A stretch of 56,636 nt of DNA from Rugamonas violacea (GTDB lineage: Bacteria; Pseudomonadota; Gammaproteobacteria; Burkholderiales; Burkholderiaceae_D), in NCBI RefSeq assembly GCF_016461825.1, contig NZ_JAEMNU010000078.1, positions 1 to 56,636 of the forward strand, given 5' to 3'. The position numbers were made by a program, and so were the translations under genes. Position 1 is the first letter of the stretch, and every line of letters begins with the position of its first letter. Of this stretch, positions 1-9,980 are shown in pieces. The notes below the pieces were generated by a model. That model searched no databases. It saw only the letters and a list, made by a program, of their open reading frames with translations, and was not told the origin of the DNA.

Positions 1-93
1 GCGCTGCTGCCGTGGAATGTGAAGGATTTGCATACCCCGGATTTAACCAGCATTCTGCCTGGCTGAATAGGTTGGGGTTCGTGGAGCGCTTAC
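1..93 (+). mobile_element. IS66-family element, right end (partial)
   Basis: The 93 bases are identical to the reverse complement of the last 93 bases of the window. On the plus strand they read as a transposase C-terminus containing LLPWNVK and ending at a TGA near position 64, which resembles IS66 TnpC tails. About 30 bp later comes CGCTTAC (87-93), the complement of GTAAGCG; IS66-family ends begin GTAA. The two copies diverge exactly after this motif, as expected for an IS boundary. The remainder of the element lies outside the window. A second open frame through the same bases exists, so the family call rests mainly on LLPWNVK and the GTAA terminus. Confidence 0.6.
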
Positions 94-354
94 ATTGATG
101 TTCTGAAGATCGATCAATCCTTCGTGCGCGAGCTTAACATCGACGCCGATGATGCGGCCATTGTGCGCGCTATTGTCACGCTAGCCCATAGCTTGCGGTT
201 GCAGGTGATAGCGGAAGGCGTCGAAAACGAGGAGCAGTTTGATTTTCTCAGGACCGAAGGTTGCGACCTGATGCAAGGCTATTACTACAGTCGGCCAGTC
301 GATACAGAACGATTTGAACAATTATTGCGGCAAGACCGGCGTCTACCGACGTAG
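94..354 (+). pseudogene. EAL-domain phosphodiesterase, 3' remnant cut by IS
   Basis: The frame is open from the first base after the IS end, with no start codon of its own, and encodes the last 86 residues of an EAL domain. Visible hallmarks are IDVLKIDQSFV, the helix AIVTLAHSL, the catalytic-loop segment VIAEGVENEEQ and GCDLMQGYYYSRP close to the stop. Full EAL proteins hydrolyse cyclic di-GMP, but the EAL signature itself and the other metal ligands lie upstream and are missing here, so this piece cannot be active. The IS-coding junction falls exactly at base 93/94, so insertion of the element into the gene is the simplest cause. The rest of the gene should lie on the other side of that IS. 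Confidence 0.85.
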
Positions 355-610
355 ATGCGAAGACGACCACGCGGCCGGCATCGCCGTCTCCGCCGCAATG
401 GCTTTTTCCTGTTTCTTCATTGACTGCTTGGGGGCTTGCCACGATAACGAGGGTCGGCCGGGATTCGAAAATATCCGAAACGGCGGGGCGCGTGTAACAA
501 GCAGGTGAGCCCTTTGGAGTGAGGAAAATGAAACCGTGGTTGACCTTGGCGTTGAAGCGGGAGCTGGTGCGCGCGCCGATGCCACGAATCGCGCCGGCCC
601 ATCCTGATCG
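355..610. other. intergenic, no convincing gene
   Basis: There are 256 bp between the EAL remnant and the convergent 3' end of ppsR. A 29-codon frame starting at 528 has a good Shine-Dalgarno (GGAGTGAGGAAA) but no recognisable product, and it runs into ppsR. No clear terminator hairpin was seen. Confidence 0.5.
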
Positions 611-1459
611 TCAGTAATCGCGCCGGTCCGGTTTGATCTCCTGCAGGATGGTGGTGGAGATCTCCTCGATCGACTTGGCGGTCGACGACAGCCAGCGGAT
701 GCCCTCGCGCTTCATCATCATCTCGGCCTCGTTGACCTCGTAGCGGCAGTTCTCGATGGAGGCGTACTTGCTGCCGGCGCGGCGCTCGTTGCGGATCTCG
801 GCGAGGCGTTCGGCGGTGATGGTCAGGCCGAAGATCTTGCTCTTGAACTCGTACAGCGAGGAGGGCAGGCGGCCCCGTTCGAAGTCGTCCGGGATCAGCG
901 GGTAGTTGGCCGCCTTGATGCCGTACTGCATGGCCAGGTACAGGCTGGTCGGTGTCTTGCCCGAGCGCGACACGCCGACCAGGATCACGTCGGCCGACGA
1001 CAAATTCTTGTGCGACTGGCCGTCGTCGTGGGCCAGCGAGAAGTTGATCGCCTCGATGCGGTTCTTGTATTCCTCCGAGTCGACGATGTTGTGCGAGCGG
1101 CCGATGGTGTGGGTCGACTTGACGCCCAGCTCCTGTTCCAGCGGCGCGACGAAGGTCTGGATCAGGTCCATGTGCAGGCCCTTGCAGTTGCGGATCACCG
1201 CCGACAGGTCGTTTTTGACCAGGGTCGAGAAGATGATCGGCCGCTGGCCGTCGGCGGCGAAGGCCTCGTTGATCTTGCGCGCCGCGTCGTGCGCCTTGTC
1301 GATGGTGTCGATGAAGGGCAGGCGGATCTGGCGGAAGCGCAGCTCGAACTGGGTCAGCACGGCGTGACCGAAAGTTTCGGCCGTGATACCGGTGCCATCC
1401 GATACGAAAAATACCGTGCGGGCGGCGTTGGGCAAGGGCGGACGTTGTTCTTGGGTCAT
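611..1459 (-). CDS. ppsR: PEP synthase regulatory protein (kinase/pyrophosphorylase)
   Basis: This 282-residue cytosolic protein of the DUF299/PSRP family regulates PEP synthase by ADP-dependent phosphorylation of a threonine next to the catalytic histidine, and reverses it by phosphate-dependent dephosphorylation. The sequence shows the N-terminal [12 protein letters not shown] segment (about residues 17-28) and the P-loop GVSRSGKT at 162-169, followed by PTSLYLA. Length matches the family. It is divergent from its target ppsA, the usual arrangement in betaproteobacteria, with a 166-bp intergenic region that probably carries both promoters. The pair links pyruvate/PEP interconversion to energy state. 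Identification is secure from motifs, length and context. Confidence 0.96.
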   Translation of the reverse strand: MTQEQRPPLPNAARTVFFVSDGTGITAETFGHAVLTQFELRFRQIRLPFIDTIDKAHDAARKINEAFAADGQRPIIFSTLVKNDLSAVIRNCKGLHMDLIQTFVAPLEQELGVKSTHTIGRSHNIVDSEEYKNRIEAINFSLAHDDGQSHKNLSSADVILVGVSRSGKTPTSLYLAMQYGIKAANYPLIPDDFERGRLPSSLYEFKSKIFGLTITAERLAEIRNERRAGSKYASIENCRYEVNEAEMMMKREGIRWLSSTAKSIEEISTTILQEIKPDRRDY

Positions 1460-1473
1460 GGGGGTGCCGGGTT

Positions 1474-1505
1474 AATCGTCAATTAAGTATTGTGAATCGT
1501 CAATT
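1474..1505. promoter_or_regulatory. direct repeat between ppsR and ppsA
   Basis: AATCGTCAATT occurs at 1474-1484 and again at 1495-1505, 21 bp (two helical turns) apart, in the divergent intergenic region. The second copy overlaps a possible -35 (TCGTCA, 1497-1502) placed 17 bp before TAAAAT (1520-1525), a candidate ppsA -10. This could be a regulator site. The function is inferred; only the repeat and its position are seen. Confidence 0.4.
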
Positions 1506-1625
1506 TGCGCTGCAGGCTGTAAAATGTCTGCCAACAGTAAGATTGTGCTGCACGACGCTAAGAATAACAAGATTGAATGTCGGCGCCTCGCGAGAAGATT
1601 TCTATCATCAAGTAAGGGTGTCATT

Positions 1626-4076
<2,451 letters not shown>

Positions 4077-4130
4077 GGTGCCAAACAGATATTGCCAAGT
4101 AAGAAATGGTGGGAATCGAACAAGAAGCGG

Positions 4131-4158
4131 TTGACGCGGGCGGGATTTGCGTTAGACT
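4131..4158 (+). promoter_or_regulatory. strong sigma-70-like promoter
   Basis: TTGACG (4131-4136), a 16-bp spacer and TAGACT (4153-4158) form a good sigma-70 promoter. Transcription would start near 4165, about 50 bp before a strong terminator, so it may drive a short RNA or an attenuated leader of the nfeD operon. Confidence 0.5.
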
Positions 4159-4212
4159 GCTTACATAGTGTCGACCAATAAAAACACCATCAATACTGAC
4201 CAAATCGCAGTG

Positions 4213-4257
4213 AAAACCCTCGTCGCCCGTTGCGGGCAGCGGGGGTTTTTGTTTTTT
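4213..4257 (+). terminator. rho-independent terminator
   Basis: An AAAACCC-starting arm pairs with a GGGTTTT-ending arm around a short TTG loop. The long stem includes perfect GCCCG/CGGGC pairing near the loop and is followed by a T-rich run. It ends any transcript from the promoter at 4131 and perhaps ppsA readthrough. Confidence 0.8.
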
Positions 4258-4292
4258 AAAAGCGCATGTGTGCGCGCATCGAAGGAGGCATC

Positions 4293-4712
4293 ATGGCGGA
4301 CTGGATGACATGGCTGGTGGCGGCGGGCGTGATCGTGATTTTCGAACTGTTCACCGGCACCTTTTATTTGCTGATGATCGGCATAGGCGTGGCCTGTGGC
4401 GGCCTGGCCGCGCTGGCCGGGCTGCAAGCGCCCGGCCAGACGCTGGTGGCGGCCGTGGTCGGCGTGCTGGCCACCGGCCTGCTGTGGCGCAGCAAGTACG
4501 GCCGGCCCGAGCGCGGCGACCCGGCGCGCGATCCCAACGTCAACATGGACATCGGCCAGACCGTGCACGTCGCCGAGTGGCTGGACGGCACGGCGCGGGT
4601 GATGTATCGCGGCGCCATGTGGGATGTCGACCTGGCGCCAGGCACCCAGCCGGCGCCCGGCCAGTTCACCATCCGCGAGGTGCGCGGCAGCCGCCTGGTG
4701 GTGGCCGCCTGA
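4293..4712 (+). CDS. NfeD-like membrane protein
   Basis: This 139-residue inner-membrane protein of the short NfeD type has two or three hydrophobic segments in the first 70 residues (WLVAAGVIVIFELFTGTFYLLMIGIGVACGG in part; LVAAVVGVLATGLLW). A C-terminal soluble OB-fold-like domain follows, with the typical G-x-A-R-V-x-Y-RGAMWDV pattern. NfeD proteins pair with SPFH/stomatin proteins in membrane microdomains, and the next gene encodes one. ATG 4293 is preferred over an in-frame ATG at 4266 because GGAGG lies at 4283-4287. The exact biochemical role of the pair is not settled. Confidence 0.9.
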   Translation: MADWMTWLVAAGVIVIFELFTGTFYLLMIGIGVACGGLAALAGLQAPGQTLVAAVVGVLATGLLWRSKYGRPERGDPARDPNVNMDIGQTVHVAEWLDGTARVMYRGAMWDVDLAPGTQPAPGQFTIREVRGSRLVVAA

Positions 4713-4778
4713 GGGCGGCCCGCCGGCGGCGCCGTGCCGAGATATCGGCAATACCGTTTTCAACCTGGAGAGTACGCA

Positions 4779-5699
4779 ATGGAAATTAGTTTAGGTAACG
4801 TCACATTCATCCTGTTCATCCTGGCCCTGGTGTTCGTGTTCAAGACCATCAACGTGGTGCCGCAGCAGCACGCCTGGGTGGTGGAGCGGCTGGGTAAATA
4901 CCATGCCACGCTGGGCCCGGGCCTGAACATCGTGGTCCCCTTCGTCGACCGCATCGCCTACAAGCACATATTGAAGGAGATTCCGCTGGACGTGCCGCCG
5001 CAGGTCTGCATCACCAAGGACAACACCCAGTTGCAGGTCGACGGCATCCTGTATTTCCAGATCACCGACGCCAAGCGCGCCTCCTACGGCTCGTCGAACT
5101 ACATCGCCGCCATCACCCAGCTGGCGCAGACCACCTTGCGTTCGGTGATCGGCCGCATGGAGCTGGACAAGACCTTCGAGGAGCGCGACCACATCAACAC
5201 CGCCATCGTCAACGCGATCGACGAGTCGGCCGCCAACTGGGGCGTCAAGGTGCTGCGCTACGAGATCAAGGACTTGACTCCGCCGAAGGAGATCCTGCAC
5301 GCGATGCAGGCGCAGATCACCGCCGAGCGCGAGAAGCGCGCGCTGATCGCCGCCTCGGAAGGGCGCAAGCAGGAGCAGATCAACATCGCCAGCGGCGAGC
5401 GCGAGGCCTCGATCGCCCGTTCCGAGGGCGAGAAGCAGGCGGCCATCAACCGCGCCGAGGGACAGGCCGCCGCCATCGTCGCGCTGGCCGACGCCACCGC
5501 CGCCGCGCTGCGCGAAGTGGGCGCGGCGATCCAGTCGCCGGGCGGCGCCGACGCGGTCAACTTGAAAGTGGCCGAGCAGTACGTGGGCGCCTTCGCCAAC
5601 CTGGCCAAGACCAACAACTCGATCATCATCCCGGCCAACCTGGGCGAGATGAGCGGGCTGATCGCCACCGCGCTGCAAGTGGTCAAAACGCAAAAATAG
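4779..5699 (+). CDS. SPFH/stomatin-family protein (QmcA-like)
   Basis: This 306-residue protein has an N-terminal membrane anchor (ITFILFILALVFVFK-like segment, residues 5-22). The SPFH domain follows, beginning VVPQQHAWVVERLGKY and containing GPGLNIVVPFVDR and QVDGILYFQITD. A charged coiled coil comes next (AEREKRALIAASEGRKQEQINIASGEREASIARSEGEKQAAINRAEGQ, read in parts), then a short C-terminal tail. Such proteins form cage-like oligomers on the inner membrane and modulate membrane proteases and quality control. Start ATG 4779 follows CTGGAGAG. The NfeD-like gene 66 bp upstream is its usual partner. Confidence 0.93.
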   Translation: MEISLGNVTFILFILALVFVFKTINVVPQQHAWVVERLGKYHATLGPGLNIVVPFVDRIAYKHILKEIPLDVPPQVCITKDNTQLQVDGILYFQITDAKRASYGSSNYIAAITQLAQTTLRSVIGRMELDKTFEERDHINTAIVNAIDESAANWGVKVLRYEIKDLTPPKEILHAMQAQITAEREKRALIAASEGRKQEQINIASGEREASIARSEGEKQAAINRAEGQAAAIVALADATAAALREVGAAIQSPGGADAVNLKVAEQYVGAFANLAKTNNSIIIPANLGEMSGLIATALQVVKTQK

Positions 5700-5753
5700 G
5701 CAGTGAAATAGGCAGTGAAATAAGCAGTGAAATAAGCAGTGAAATAAGCAGTG
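5700..5753 (+). repeat. 12-bp tandem repeat, four to five copies
   Basis: Four consecutive 12-bp units GCAGTGAAATAR (5700-5747) plus a partial fifth (GCAGTG, 5748-5753) start directly after the stop of the SPFH gene and end 20 bp before the next start codon. Each unit carries an in-frame stop. Confidence 0.9.
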
Positions 5754-5773
5754 CAACGCGACAAGGAGGCAAG

Positions 5774-6064
5774 ATGTCCAAGTTATCGCAGGGTGGGGCG
5801 AACGCCGGCGCGTCCGGCGGGTCCAAACGCTACTGGTTCGGCGCCAAAACCTATGGCTGGGGCTGGGGTCTGCCGCTGGTGTGGCAGGGCTGGGCGGTGC
5901 TGCTTGGTTACATCGCGCTGATGCTGCTGGGCTGCGTGCTGTTCAATCCGGCACGCTCGGTGCTTTCGTTCCTGCTGTATGTGGGGGTGCTCAACGTGCT
6001 GTTGCTGGCGATCTGCTGGCGCACCGGCGAACCGCCGGTGTGGCGTTGGGGTCATAAAAAATAA
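5774..6064 (+). CDS. small membrane protein, unknown
   Basis: I do not recognise the family. The 96 residues have a Gly/Ser/Ala-rich start, then an aromatic-rich stretch (YWFGAKTYGWGWGLPLVWQG). Two transmembrane helices follow (roughly residues 43-58 and 63-82: VLLGYIALMLLGCVLF and VLSFLLYVGVLNVLLLAICW), and then a short basic tail. AAGGAGG lies 7 bases before ATG 5774. It sits 75 bp after the SPFH gene with no terminator seen, so it could be cotranscribed with nfeD-SPFH. Good Shine-Dalgarno and hydrophobic pattern make it a real gene. Confidence 0.75.
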   Translation: MSKLSQGGANAGASGGSKRYWFGAKTYGWGWGLPLVWQGWAVLLGYIALMLLGCVLFNPARSVLSFLLYVGVLNVLLLAICWRTGEPPVWRWGHKK

Positions 6065-6098
6065 AGGCGGCAATGCCGCCATCAACAAGGAGTGAACT

Positions 6099-6512
6099 AT
6101 GGGAACCTGGGCAGTGGACGCCTTTGGCAACGACTACGCGCTGGACTGGGCGGAGGACCTGCGGGAGACAAAAAACCTGGAGGCGGTGGAGAGCACCCTC
6201 GACAATGTGCTCGACAACGGCGGCGCCTATCTGGAGGCGCCGTTCGCCGCGGAGGCGCTGGTGGCGATCGAGGTGATCGCCCGTCTGCAGGGCCACTGGG
6301 GCCTGCGCAGCGAGGAGAGTGCGGCGCTCGACGCCTGGGTCGAACAACGGCCGCAGAAGGCGCGGCCGGACTTGGCGGCGAAGGCGCACCAGGTGATCGA
6401 GCGCATCCTGGCCGAGCAGTCCGAGCTGCGCGAGTTGTGGACCGACAGCGAGCACTATGCCGACTGGACGGCTGCGGTGGCGGAGTTGAAGGGCCGGGTC
6501 AGTGTCGGTTGA
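6099..6512 (+). CDS. DUF4259-like protein
   Basis: This 137-residue soluble protein begins MGTWAVDAFGNDYALDWAEDL, the type of N-terminus found in DUF4259 proteins (MGTWG..F.ND.A.DW). The rest is helical and acidic. Function is unknown; family members are scattered small cytosolic proteins, sometimes near immunity genes. AAGGAG lies 6 bases before the ATG. Its neighbours are a small membrane protein and a DUF1993-like protein on the same strand, with gaps of 20-35 bp, so the three may share a transcript. Confidence 0.8.
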   Translation: MGTWAVDAFGNDYALDWAEDLRETKNLEAVESTLDNVLDNGGAYLEAPFAAEALVAIEVIARLQGHWGLRSEESAALDAWVEQRPQKARPDLAAKAHQVIERILAEQSELRELWTDSEHYADWTAAVAELKGRVSVG

Positions 6513-6537
6513 GTAAGCAGCCAAGCAAGGAGCAGTG

Positions 6538-7065
6538 GTGAGCACGACCTTATACAGCGCCTCGGTGCCGGTGTTCGAGCACTATTTGTACTGCCTGCGG
6601 CAGACCTTGGACGTGGCCGAGAACCACCAGCGGCGCACCGGCAAGCCGGTGTTGCACGCTGCGCTGGCCGAAAACATGTTCGGCTTCGCCCAGCAGGTGA
6701 CCATCGCCTGCGGCTTCACGCTGCGCGCCTGCTGTCCCTTGCTGGGCATCGAGGTGCCGGCGCTGGCCGGCGGCGACCAGGACTGGCCGGCGCTGAGCGC
6801 ACGCATCGACGCCACGCTGGCCTTCCTGGGCCAGGTGCCGGCCGACCCAATCAACGCGGGCGAGGCGCTGGACGTGCAAACCACGGCCGGCCTGGCGACG
6901 CGCCGCTTTGTCGGGCGCGACTTCGTGCTTGCTTACGCGCTGCCGAATTTCTTCTTCCATTTGGTGACGGCGTACGCCATCCTGCGCAGCCAGGGCGTGC
7001 CCCTTGGCAAGCAGGACTTCGACGGCTACCACGAATATCCCGCCGGCTTCAGCTTCCCCGCCTAG
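6538..7065 (+). CDS. DUF1993-like protein
   Basis: This protein of about 175 residues resembles DUF1993 (related to DinB-type four-helix proteins). Supporting segments are YSASVPVFEHYLYCLRQTLD at the start, a central P..G..AL....TTAGLATRRF..RDFVLAYALPNFFFH segment and an ALLR-type helix AYAILRSQGVPLGKQDF before a short tail. No enzymatic role is established. GTG 6538 is preferred to GTG 6535 because AAGGAG (6527-6532) is then 5 bases away. It converges with the minus-strand membrane protein gene at 7096. Confidence 0.8.
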   Translation: MSTTLYSASVPVFEHYLYCLRQTLDVAENHQRRTGKPVLHAALAENMFGFAQQVTIACGFTLRACCPLLGIEVPALAGGDQDWPALSARIDATLAFLGQVPADPINAGEALDVQTTAGLATRRFVGRDFVLAYALPNFFFHLVTAYAILRSQGVPLGKQDFDGYHEYPAGFSFPA

Positions 7066-7095
7066 GCCGGCCGCTGCGCTCCGGGCAAGGGCCGA

Positions 7096-7482
7096 TCAGG
7101 CCAGCCAGCCCTGGCCGACGGCCAGCAGCACGCCGCCGACGATCAGCGCGGCCCAGAAGGGCGAGCGCGGCCAGGCGATCACACCGAGCAGCGCAATGGG
7201 AATCAGATAGCCGCCGATGATGCTGAAGAGGTGAAGGTCGCCGGCCCGCGCGGCGTTCACGGCGAGATGGCCAACCAGCATCAGCAGCGGTCCGAAGATG
7301 GTGAACCAGAAGCCGACGCGCCGCGTGTCGTTGTGGTGGAATTGGCCGACCAGGCCGTCCCGCAGGGTCTCCAGGAAGGCTTGCCGGAAACGCAGCAGCC
7401 CCATCAAAATGTGCCCCACACCCAGCGCCAGTACCGCCCAGGCCGAGGTGGCCATCCAATTGATTTGCATCGTTTTCCCCAT
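7096..7482 (-). CDS. small four-helix membrane protein (DUF6463-like)
   Basis: This protein of 124-128 residues has four hydrophobic helices, the motif GHILMGLLRFR near the start, a polar HHNDTRRVGFWFTIFGP loop and PRSPFWAALIVGGVLLAVGQG at the end. This pattern matches DUF6463-type membrane proteins of unknown role, a tentative assignment. Possible starts are ATG 7482 and ATG 7470; neither has a strong Shine-Dalgarno. It is divergent from the TetR gene at 7603, and two identical-format palindromes lie between them. It is therefore the likely target of that repressor, perhaps a transport or stress function induced by a small ligand. Confidence 0.75.
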   Translation of the reverse strand: MGKTMQINWMATSAWAVLALGVGHILMGLLRFRQAFLETLRDGLVGQFHHNDTRRVGFWFTIFGPLLMLVGHLAVNAARAGDLHLFSIIGGYLIPIALLGVIAWPRSPFWAALIVGGVLLAVGQGWLA

Positions 7483-7529
7483 CGTAAATTTTCCATCGTA
7501 AATTCCATCGTGGAACAGATAATTCGCTC

Positions 7530-7549
7530 ACCATACCTTGAGGTATGGT
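7530..7549. promoter_or_regulatory. TetR operator 1 (palindrome)
   Basis: ACCATACCTTGAGGTATGGT has perfect 8-bp arms around TTGA. Its core ATACC-N4-GGTAT is the same as in operator 2. It lies between the divergent membrane-protein and TetR genes. Confidence 0.7.
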
Positions 7550-7580
7550 TGGAGTCTCGCACTGCCGCTTGCGTTTGTCA

Positions 7581-7594
7581 ATACCGTACGGTAT
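7581..7594. promoter_or_regulatory. TetR operator 2 (palindrome)
   Basis: ATACCGTACGGTAT is a perfect 14-bp palindrome of format ATACC-N4-GGTAT, 48 bp centre to centre from operator 1. It ends 8 bp before the TetR start codon, so it is well placed for autorepression. Confidence 0.7.
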
Positions 7595-7602
7595 GGTGGC
7601 GT

Positions 7603-8139
7603 ATGGATCAACGATTAAATCGCCAGGCTTGGCTCGACGCCGGCCTGGCCACATTAGGTGCGCAGGGCCAGGAAGGCTTGACGATCATGGGCATCGCCCG
7701 CCAACTGGGCGTGACCAAGGGCAGCTTCTACTGGCATTTCGCGGACATGCCGAGCTTTAAGGCCGCCTTGCTGGAAGAGTGGGAGCGGTGCGACACAGAC
7801 GGGCTGATCGACTTCGCCGGCTGGCGCGAAGTCGATGCGCACGAGCGCCTGCGCGAATTGTTGAGCGCCACGGTGGCGGGCAAGTCGCCGCTGGGACGGG
7901 CCATCCGCAGCTGGTCGCAGCACGACGTCATGGCGCGCGAAGTCCAGCAGCGGGTCGACCAGAAACGGCTGGCGTATGTGGGCGGGCTGCTGCAGCAACT
8001 GGGCTGGGGGGCGGACGACGCGGCGGCGCTGGCGCGCTGGGTGTATTACGCCGTGATCGGTTACTTCAACATGGACGGTCCGCCCATCGACGACAGGGAG
8101 ATGGCGCTGTATCTGGGCACCCTGATTCCGCCGAAATAG
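7603..8139 (+). CDS. TetR-family repressor
   Basis: This 178-residue regulator has the TetR helix-turn-helix in residues 5-50: AWLDAGLATLGAQGQEGLTI, then ARQLGVTKGSFYWHF, whose last part is the recognition helix typical of the family. The ligand domain contains a QLGWGADDAAALARWVYYAVIGYFNMDG helix pair. ATG 7603 is used because upstream residues in the same frame would run through the operators. Two palindromes with identical half-sites lie just upstream, so it probably represses itself and the divergent membrane protein gene. The inducer cannot be inferred. Confidence 0.9.
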   Translation: MDQRLNRQAWLDAGLATLGAQGQEGLTIMGIARQLGVTKGSFYWHFADMPSFKAALLEEWERCDTDGLIDFAGWREVDAHERLRELLSATVAGKSPLGRAIRSWSQHDVMAREVQQRVDQKRLAYVGGLLQQLGWGADDAAALARWVYYAVIGYFNMDGPPIDDREMALYLGTLIPPK

Positions 8140-8148
8140 CTGCCGCGC

Positions 8149-9102
8149 CTATCCAAGCAAGGCCAGCGTGTTGGCCAGGTAGTTGAAATAGCCGTGCCGC
8201 ACCGTGCCGGCAAACAGCTGCCCCAGCGGCCGGTTCCGCTGGTCGAGCAGAATCGATCCGGAGTCGCCCAGCGCGCCCATGGGGCCGGTGATGATCTGGT
8301 CGAGGAAGACGGTGTCGCGGCCGAGCTGGCCGAATTGCCAGTAGTCTATCTTCACGCTGCTGTGCACCGCGACGATCCTGCCGGCCGTCTTGCCCGAGGC
8401 GCTGCCGCTCATGCAGACCAGTTGCCCCGGCACGATCTCGTGCGGCGGCGCCGGCGCGCCAAGGAGGCCGAGTCCGATGATTTCCCGGCTTCCGGCGTTG
8501 CCCGCGACGATGCGGGCGGCCGCGCTATCGACATAGTTGAGCCCGCCAAAACGGAGCGGGACATACATGGCCAGCACGCCGATTTTGGTCCGCGGCAGTC
8601 CATGCGCCTGAGCGGCGGCCGGAGCGAGGATGGGGTCGCCCAAGCGGGCCTGATTGTATAGGGCGAGCACGTGGTTGCAGCTGATGAACAGCTCGGGCGT
8701 GCCGCCGACCTTGCCCGCGCTGCGCAGGCAGCAGCCCAGCGTGCCGTACTGGCTGGCCTGGTGCGCCGCGCTCATGCCGCCGCGCAGGACGGCGCCGTAT
8801 TCGATGGCGGCGCCTGGCGGCGGTTCGGTGCGCGGAGGGACGAGCATCGGCGCCTGCGGCCGCAGCGCCTCCTCGACGTCGGTGGGATAGATTTTTCCGC
8901 CCAGCCGTATGCGGGCGGGCAGTGCCTGGCCGCTGTGAAGCAGCCTTGCGGGCATTTTTCGCCGCACCAGGAAGGTGACGCAGAGCTCGTCCGATGCGAT
9001 GCCGCCCACCGTTTTCAGGCCGATGCCGAAACCGCTCACGTCGGCCCGGGCGAGGTAGGCGTCCATCGCGCCGGCCAGGGCGAACTTGAGGTCGGCCATC
9101 AT
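8149..9102 (-). CDS. trypsin-like serine protease (NAL1-like)
   Basis: This 317-residue protein has a chymotrypsin-fold triad visible as SCNHVLALYN (His144), NYVDSAAARIV (Asp192) and GALGDSGSILL (Ser281). The N-terminal 100 residues (GIGLKTVGG, ELCVTFLVRRKMP) resemble the start of plant NAL1-type and related bacterial peptidases. No signal peptide is seen, so it may act in the cytosol. It is the last gene of a tight minus-strand unit (acyltransferase, SelO-like, two methyltransferases), 87 bp after the previous stop. A processing role on a product of that unit is possible but inferred. Start could be either of two adjacent ATGs. Confidence 0.75.
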   Translation of the reverse strand: MMADLKFALAGAMDAYLARADVSGFGIGLKTVGGIASDELCVTFLVRRKMPARLLHSGQALPARIRLGGKIYPTDVEEALRPQAPMLVPPRTEPPPGAAIEYGAVLRGGMSAAHQASQYGTLGCCLRSAGKVGGTPELFISCNHVLALYNQARLGDPILAPAAAQAHGLPRTKIGVLAMYVPLRFGGLNYVDSAAARIVAGNAGSREIIGLGLLGAPAPPHEIVPGQLVCMSGSASGKTAGRIVAVHSSVKIDYWQFGQLGRDTVFLDQIITGPMGALGDSGSILLDQRNRPLGQLFAGTVRHGYFNYLANTLALLG

Positions 9103-9189
9103 GATCGAGGTTCCATCTGGATGCTCCGTTGAGGTCCATCGCCGGCGGCGGATGTCGTGCGCGGCAGGGGGCGCCTGGCGGCCAGCGTT

Positions 9190-9966
9190 CTAGCCGGGCT
9201 TTGTGCCGACGCAGCAGAGCATGTTCACCGCCGCATAAAACCGCCCCTGTTGTTCGCTGTGCGCCAAGGCGGCGAACCAGTACGCGGCGTCGAGCGGGGC
9301 AAGCCAGCCGTGGCGCTGGGCTAGACTGGCGGCGTCCTTGAGCAGCAGGCGAACGGCGCCGCCGGCCAGGCGCACCGTCGCGCCGACGAGGCGGATGTCG
9401 GCCAGGCCGTGGCCGGCGAACAAATCGGCCAGGCCCCTGGCCGCGTAGGGGTTGGCGATGGTCTGTAAATGGCATGCCGTCAGCAGCCGTTCCAGGCCGG
9501 CGTCCGCGCAATGCACGCTGAAGGAGGGCCAGTCGGTGTCGATATACACCAGCCGTCCACCGGGCTTGGTGGCGCGCATGGCCTCGGCGAACGCCCGCAG
9601 CGCCATGACGGGCGCCAAGTGCTGCAGGAGACGTTCGCAGCGGCAACCGTCGAGCGACTGGTCGTCGAAGGGCAGGGCGCAGGCGTCGCCGTGCAGATGC
9701 CGCAGCTGGGCGGCGATATCGGCGCCGGCGGCGCGGGCGTCGGCGGCGCGCAATTGTGCCGCGTCGGCGTCCAGGCCGAACACGCGGCCCTTGTCGTTCA
9801 GCCGCAGGGCGATGGGGACGGTGTCCAAGCCGGGGCCGCAGCCGATGTCGGCATACGTTCCGCCGGCATCGCCGATCAGCGCGTCGTAGGAGCGCTGTTT
9901 GATGTGCTGTATATCGGGATTGTCGGCGGCCTCGTCCAAATAGCGGCTGGAAAAGATGCGGTTCAC
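9190..9966 (-). CDS. class I SAM-dependent methyltransferase
   Basis: This 258-residue protein has SAM motif I YADIGCGPGLDT (about residues 38-49), motif II acidic GRVFGLDADAAQL, a GDACALPFDD segment, CERLLQHL and post-motif ATKPGGRLVYIDTDW. This is the Methyltransf_11/25 type, whose substrate cannot be told. GTG 9966 is chosen as start because a GGGAG-type Shine-Dalgarno precedes it and upstream in-frame sequence overlaps the previous gene. It lies 14 bp after the isoaspartate-methyltransferase-like gene, so the two are cotranscribed. The C-terminal domain (WLAPLDAAYWFAALAHSEQQGRF in parts) is of unknown role. Confidence 0.85.
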   Translation of the reverse strand: MNRIFSSRYLDEAADNPDIQHIKQRSYDALIGDAGGTYADIGCGPGLDTVPIALRLNDKGRVFGLDADAAQLRAADARAAGADIAAQLRHLHGDACALPFDDQSLDGCRCERLLQHLAPVMALRAFAEAMRATKPGGRLVYIDTDWPSFSVHCADAGLERLLTACHLQTIANPYAARGLADLFAGHGLADIRLVGATVRLAGGAVRLLLKDAASLAQRHGWLAPLDAAYWFAALAHSEQQGRFYAAVNMLCCVGTKPG

Positions 9967-9980
9967 TGGAGGTCTCCCGT

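Noticed and set aside
528..617. 29-codon ORF with good Shine-Dalgarno
   Set aside because: No recognisable product, overlaps the end of ppsR and could arise by chance.
1524..1625. Longer start for PEP synthase
   Set aside because: The extra 34 residues lack homology-like composition and include the probable promoter; ATG 1626 has the better ribosome site.
5700..5753. CRISPR-like array
   Set aside because: The 12-bp units are directly contiguous without spacers; no other array or cas gene is in the window.
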